Position numbers and translations under genes: made by a program | Shown: positions 59,322-64,000 of the stretch, one piece after another | Position numbering within the stretch: the first letter of the stretch is position 1 | Layout: the number at the start of each line of letters is the position of its first letter | Assembly: GCA_963682175.1 (NCBI GenBank) | Contig: OY821777.1 | Coordinates: 16,698,001 to 16,762,000 of the forward strand | Source: Triglochin maritima | Taxonomy: Eukaryota > Streptophyta > Magnoliopsida > Alismatales > Juncaginaceae | Length of the DNA: 64,000 bases | Direction of reading: 5' to 3' | The notes under the pieces: model-generated | Seen by the model: the letters and a program-made list of their open reading frames with translations, nothing else | The model's database searches: none | What the model was told of the DNA's origin: nothing

Positions 59322-62300
59322 CTAAGCAATCGAAGAGTCTTCCTGCATGTCCAGTTTCCTCATCACTACGTCGTAAATGTTGTCAACTTTTACCGGATCG
59401 ACCTTGAAGAGGGGATGAGCATCGGATTTCTTCAGGACGGTACCATTCAGTATTTCCTTTACCAGGACTTCTTGGATTTTGAGGTAGTGGCTGGGCAGCA
59501 GTCTGCTCTCGAAACAGTATTTTTTCTCCTGCAAAATGATAATATCCTGTCAGTCAGGGCTTAGGGCCTAAAACGACTGCTTTGCTGGAAAATAAAATGC
59601 CTACTTCATGCAGAATTTTAGAAGGATTTTTCTTGATTCAGTAAGACTTTCAACTCGTGCATTTTTACAAAACCAAATAAGCATAGAGCTACAAATGAAA
59701 CAGTAACCCACTATTGGCAATTTGGAGCTTGGGAAAATGAGGTGGAAGATGCAATACATTAGAGCAAGTACGGTCACAGCCCAGAAGTCAGACCCCAATA
59801 TGAAATGCAAGATGCACAAGCACGACTGCACGATAATATAATTTTCTGATTTATCGTCTAAAAAGAAGAAAATTAATGTAGCTGTAAGAAAAAGAAAAGA
59901 AACTTACAATTTCACTGAGCAAGTCAAATCCAGGAAGTCCAGCAATATCCCAATCGTCAAATGAATTTGTTATACATGGCGAATCTTTTTTATTACAGTC
60001 TGAATCTGACATCACTTTGGTTTTGTTGATATCACCAGTGCTACCAGGGCTCATATCATATTCACCCTTGATTTGCCGGCTTGGCTTCTGCAAACTACTA
60101 CCAATCTGGTTTCCCTCTTTTGCTTTTTGCGCATTTGCTTCTGCTTCCTTTCTATGCTTTTGTGCTAGATATGAATCAGCCTCAGCACTCGTACGGCACC
60201 CTGCCGCCCGAGCTTCCTAAACATGGACAAGAGGGAAAGTGTTAGTCTTAACCATGACTCCTGAAAGTATGCTGCAAGCCTGCAACATCAACCAAAAATC
60301 AATAGAGAATTATAAAGTCAACAAACACCAATAAGAAGTCTATCATAATTTCATATGTACATCCTCAAATGTGGTCTACAGCTTTAAAAAGCAAGCCAAA
60401 ATTCAGAAACTGCAGTTATGAGGTTTCAGAACCTAAAGACATTCTCCCAGCTCTTCAAACATGGATTAAATGCAGCATGAGCCACAACCTTTTAGCTGCT
60501 TTGCCCTACGAAATTTAGATGCTTTCATCTATCAAATTGTTATATAACTTCACATGCTTATCCAACACATTCCAGACTTCCAGTCAAATGGACTGCTATT
60601 CAATGGTTATATTTCACATTCCAGTCAAAGTATTCGTTCTTTTTTTTCCACCGACCAATCAAAATACCAATGTTTCCTGACTAAAACAGAACAGGCCACA
60701 GCCCAGATCTAAATCAGTTGAACTAGTCCTATTGCATTCCCTGGAAGGGTGGAACCAGCCAAAATGCATCAAAACTTCTAACTAGAAAGCAATGATCTTA
60801 ACATAAAAGGCTCAAAACAGTAAAATCAAATTTTTATAATGATAAAAAAATCAAAATTTTGTTAACGACGGGAGAGAAGGGAAGAAAAGATACTTGAAGC
60901 TCTTCTAGTCGTGTACGAAGCCTGTGCTCTTCAATAATGGCTTTTATTAGCATTTCATGTTCTTCTTGAGTTTGGAAGCGCATAAAAACTTTAAATTGGT
61001 CATATATTTCTCGCTCATCCTCGGTTAATTCCTTCTCTAAAGGACTTGGGTAAAGTAAGTTTCTCTCTAAGATGAAATCCTTTCTTCGCTTCCTTTCATC
61101 TAACCTGAGAAAATGACACATTTCATTGTCGAAGTTAAAACAAGTAAAACAAAGATGGGGAAAAAATAACCAGCATTTCAAATTGTTGGGGATTCGACAT
61201 AACTGCAAGACATTTCTGTAGTAGTCTAGAAATGAGAAAGTGTCTTCTATTATTCATTTAACTTTTGGGAGAAAGAGCTATAAAAGTGTTACAAACGTTT
61301 CATTATCCTTTTTTCAGTACGAACTACGAAGTAATTTGTTGCAGAATAGATGTTGGGCGTCATATCACACAGATGATTAAAATGCTTTTACGTAGTAAAT
61401 ATCTTTAGAACCAAACATTCAAAACATTAAAATGGTTTAAGCAGACCAATATCACTAAAACCCATGATTAGAAAACATACCGTGATGCATAAATGTGAAG
61501 TACACGTAGTTTCAATTCTCTTTCTGTTTCAGTATCATTTTCCTTGAATTCCATCTCTGCAAGTAACTGTTCTGCATCATTATCGTATTCAGGATCAAAC
61601 TCCTGTCGCTTGGGATTGTAGCCTGACAACTCGGTAAGAGAAGGCCCTTCATCTACCATATATTTGGGTTTCTTTCCTCCAATGCTTCTATTTCCTTGAG
61701 TCTCTGCCAGCTTGAAGTTGTTGTCTGCATTTTGAACCAAAACCATCTCTTAAAAGGATAATAATGTAATCACAAAAATATATTCAAAAAACAAAGATTG
61801 AACTGTCATTAATCTCTAAGAACAGTTCAAATGTTTTAATGGAAAGGGTTGGGTGGGAACGCATAGCTGGACCAAGTCATCATTCATCAATATTGTTAAT
61901 AACCCACCGAAGTCGAAACAGTTAAATTCTCGAACCAAATGAAAATGTAAATACTACAAATGGCAAAAGTTTACTACAGGGAGCTTCTGTGAAGAGTTTT
62001 TTCCCCAAAATTGGACTTGTACAAAGTTGAATTCAAGGTTTTCAGAACCAAACCGGACGTCGAACCGGCAACGTCAAAGGTTCAGAGGTTCGACCGGGGT
62101 CGGCCCGAATCGAATCGGTTGAACCAGTGACGTCAGCATGCCGTCATAAATATAGATATATACGATATATATTTATGAATTTCCTGAATAATAGAGTAAA
62201 ATATAGGTATAAATAGAAAATAACAAATAGTCAAACTTCAAAGTTAAAATTGAAAAGACAAACAAATACAAATAGTAATTAGCGAAGGACATGAATACAA

Positions 62301-63896
62301 AAAAAACCTTGATCACAAGACGTCAAAATTCAAAACAAAACCCAACACAAAGCATAGTTAAGTAATGGCTTAGAGAGTTACACATCATCACCACGGCACC
62401 ACCATTCCTCAAACATCTCCATTAATTAATTAAACTAATTAAACCAAAAGTCACATCTCCATCAACATAAACATCCATCCGCCCCACCCCACCCATCCAA
62501 CACATCCCATCCGTCAACCCCACCCATCCAACAGTCCCATTTTCACACCAAAACCCCCTATAAATATCCCAAACCTTCCCCAAACCAAAACCCCTTCCCC
62601 CTTCCACTATTCCCACCTCGGTCCCTCACCTGAAACCCACCAGTCCGGCGAGGAAGAAGGCGAGAACAGCCCCCGTTCTCAACGGATTCTTCCTCCTCGC
62701 CTTCCTCTACCTCTCTGTCATCTACGTCCTCCTCGACCCGGCCCCATCCCTCTCCTCCCCGTCCACCCATCCCTCCGTCCCCAACCCCCGACCTCGCCGG
62801 AACCCTCCCGAATTGCCCGTCCAACTCTCCTCCTTATCCTTCAACTCCATCCCCGTCTCCAGCCCCTTCTCGGATCTCCACAGATCCGCCTTGGAAGCCT
62901 TTCAATCAGGCGAAAAAGCCTTCTCCGATCTTCTCGTCGACGCCAGGTTTGCGGTTTAGGGTTAGGGGAGAAAAGGGTGTTTTATTTGGTTTTTGCGGAT
63001 TCGGGTAAACGGATATCCGTTTACCCAAAACCGTGGTTGGATCGGTCGGACCGGTTCAACCTCCGATCTAGCGCGGTTCGATGCAAAAATGGTTTTTTAC
63101 GGGTTATCAGACCGGACAAGCCTCCGGTCCACGGTTGAACCGGTCCGACCGGCTGGTCCGGTCCGGTTTTCGAAATGCTGGTTGATTTATAGAAATATAT
63201 GAAGGATGACTTAGGGCTGTCAACTTTGGTTCGTCTCGATAGCTCGACTCGAACTCGACTCGAACTCGACTCGAAAAACGTTCGACTCTAGTTTAACTTG
63301 AAAATGAAAGATCTTGATGATAAACAAAAAAATCTTCAAACTTGGTTCAGTAAACGAATCGCTCGAACTCGAAAATTCTAAAGTTCGGCTCGATAGCTCT
63401 CTTGAAATTTTTAATGCTCCATTTATATTATTTTTTTTGTATTTAGTAATAACATAAGATAATACTTGTTGCTCGAAAATTCGCTCGACTTGTCTCGTTT
63501 ACACCCCTAGATGACTGTTAACGATGTAAGTAAGAACTTGCTAAGTATCCCTTGAGAACCAAAAGCCTACACGAGAAAAATTACAGAAAACGAATGACTA
63601 TTTTGTAATCACATTCAGAATCTTGTTATTTGAAAAAAGTACCAAAATGAGTCTTGGTATGATACGATGAATTTCCAGTTGCAGCTTTCTTGCATTGTGT
63701 GTATTTAAGTATCAAACTTATCTTCACTAAATTAACCTGAATCGACTAACAATATGGAATAACAGACCTTCAGCTTTGATTCTTTCAGAACCATCCTTGA
63801 CATGGGCCACGTTTAAAACCTTCTTGCTAGCACCTATAGATGAAGCATTTGCATTACAACCAACAAGACCCAGCATGGTTTCTCCAGAGTCGCCAT
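59322..63896 (-). CDS. ADA2: ADA2-type transcriptional adaptor, 3' part of gene (5' exons beyond the window)
   Basis: Exons seen on the minus strand: 63896-63768, 61724-61481, 61104-60894, 60216-59908, 59528-59322. Junctions are GT-AG and phases match throughout. ADA2 is the subunit of SAGA-type complexes that binds the GCN5 histone acetyltransferase in the nucleus. The exon at 61.5-61.7 kb has LTELSGYNPKRQEFDPEYDN and AEQLLAEMEF; the next has LDERKRRKDFILERNLLYP and the QEEHEMLIKAIIEEHRLR helix. These are hallmark middle regions of plant ADA2. The last exon is the SWIRM domain (YLKIQEVLVKEILNGTVLKK, then DAHPLFKVDPVKVDNIYDVV) with stop at 59322-59324. The 129-bp exon at 63.8 kb is less conserved and is assigned from splice phase. 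The N-terminal ZZ and SANT domains should lie to the right of the window. Confidence 0.9.
62030..63185. mobile_element. Possible gene-capturing DNA transposon inside an ADA2 intron
   Basis: 62030-62135 and 63025-63185 are both rich in AACCGG, GGTTGAACC and GGTCCGG motifs in inverted arrangement. The outer ends read GGTTTTCAGAACCAAACCGG and, reversed, TTTCGAAAACCGGACCGGAC. Between them lies a plus-strand gene fragment. This resembles small hAT-like or similar non-autonomous elements, but exact ends and target duplications were not found. Confidence 0.3.
62559..62946 (+). pseudogene. Promoter and first-exon fragment of a type II membrane protein gene
   Basis: TATAAATA at 62559 is followed by a C-rich leader. 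From 62630 an open frame of 105 codons ends at a GT donor (GCCAG/GTTTGC at 62946/62947). It begins with CTG where ATG is expected (CTGAAACCCACC). It encodes a basic N-terminus (ARKKAR), a membrane span NGFFLLAFLYLSVIYVLLD at about residues 17-35, a proline/serine-rich stem and SALEAFQSGEKAF. This layout suits a Golgi type II enzyme such as a glycosyltransferase, but the family is not identified. No second exon follows in the window, and it lies antisense within an ADA2 intron. It is best read as a captured or duplicated fragment. Confidence 0.5.
63212..63509. mobile_element. hAT-type MITE, ~298 bp
   Basis: The ends are TAGGGCTGTCAAC and GTTTACACCCCTA, the TAGGG-type terminal repeats of plant hAT MITEs. 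GATGACT lies directly on both sides (63205-63211 and 63510-63516), agreeing with the 8-bp hAT target duplication apart from one base. Subterminal repeats of CTCGACTCGAACTCGA are present. It lies in the same ADA2 intron, just 3' of the 63.8-kb exon. Confidence 0.75.
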
Positions 63897-64000
63897 CTAA
63901 GTCAACAAGAAGGAAAAAACTAAAAATGAATATGATTTTTTTTACATTATATTTTTCGAAACAACAGAAACATGAGGAAATATCTCAACAAAATAAAATT

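Noticed and set aside
62953..62969. TTTAGGGTTAGGGG as telomeric DNA
   Set aside because: Fewer than two repeat units at the start of an intron; no array.

Overview
This window is repeat-rich flowering-plant nuclear DNA. The two cellular genes have plant-type GT-AG introns, and the rest is LTR retrotransposons and small DNA transposons layered into each other. The genes fit a eudicot; the species cannot be named from the sequence. About 52 kb on the left is almost entirely mobile DNA, and about 12 kb on the right is gene-bearing.

Region by region. 1-2.7 kb: decayed LTR/Ty1-copia debris. 2.7-15.2 kb: two related minus-strand Ty3-like elements (elements 1 and 2). Both use a tRNA-Asp primer site and carry only a small broken zinc-knuckle ORF, and a third, inverted LTR lies between them. 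15.2-20.7 kb: an internally deleted minus-strand Ty1-copia element with an LTR of about 2 kb. 20.7-26.5 kb: LTR pieces and a solo LTR with a 5-bp target duplication. 26.5-33.8 kb: element 3, a minus-strand gag-protease element without reverse transcriptase or integrase. 33.8-38.3 kb: an inverted-repeat-bounded segment holding a Ty1-copia gag piece abutting a Ty3 RNase H piece, plus two MITE-like repeats. 39.5-51.8 kb: a nearly complete plus-strand Ty1-copia element (target duplication ACTAC), split inside gag by element 4 (target duplication AACTC), a second gag-protease-only element. 52.3-55.9 kb: an intact five-exon pectinesterase gene on the minus strand. 59.3 kb to the right edge: the 3' part of an ADA2 transcriptional-adaptor gene on the minus strand. 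One of its introns holds a promoter plus first-exon fragment of another gene and a hAT-type MITE.

The most interesting system is the group of four minus-strand tRNA-Asp-primed elements. They fall into two families with different LTRs and coding content, and all lack pol. They share a non-coding layout: paired GC-rich palindromes both upstream of the TATA box in U3 and just downstream of the primer site, a stem-loop in U5 with compensatory changes, two adjacent stem-loops near the 3' end, and a second polypurine-tract-like motif about 1 kb before the terminal one. This looks like a set of cis signals kept by elements that depend on another element's enzymes. LTR similarity and clean target duplications suggest that element 4 is young and that its copia host is slightly older.
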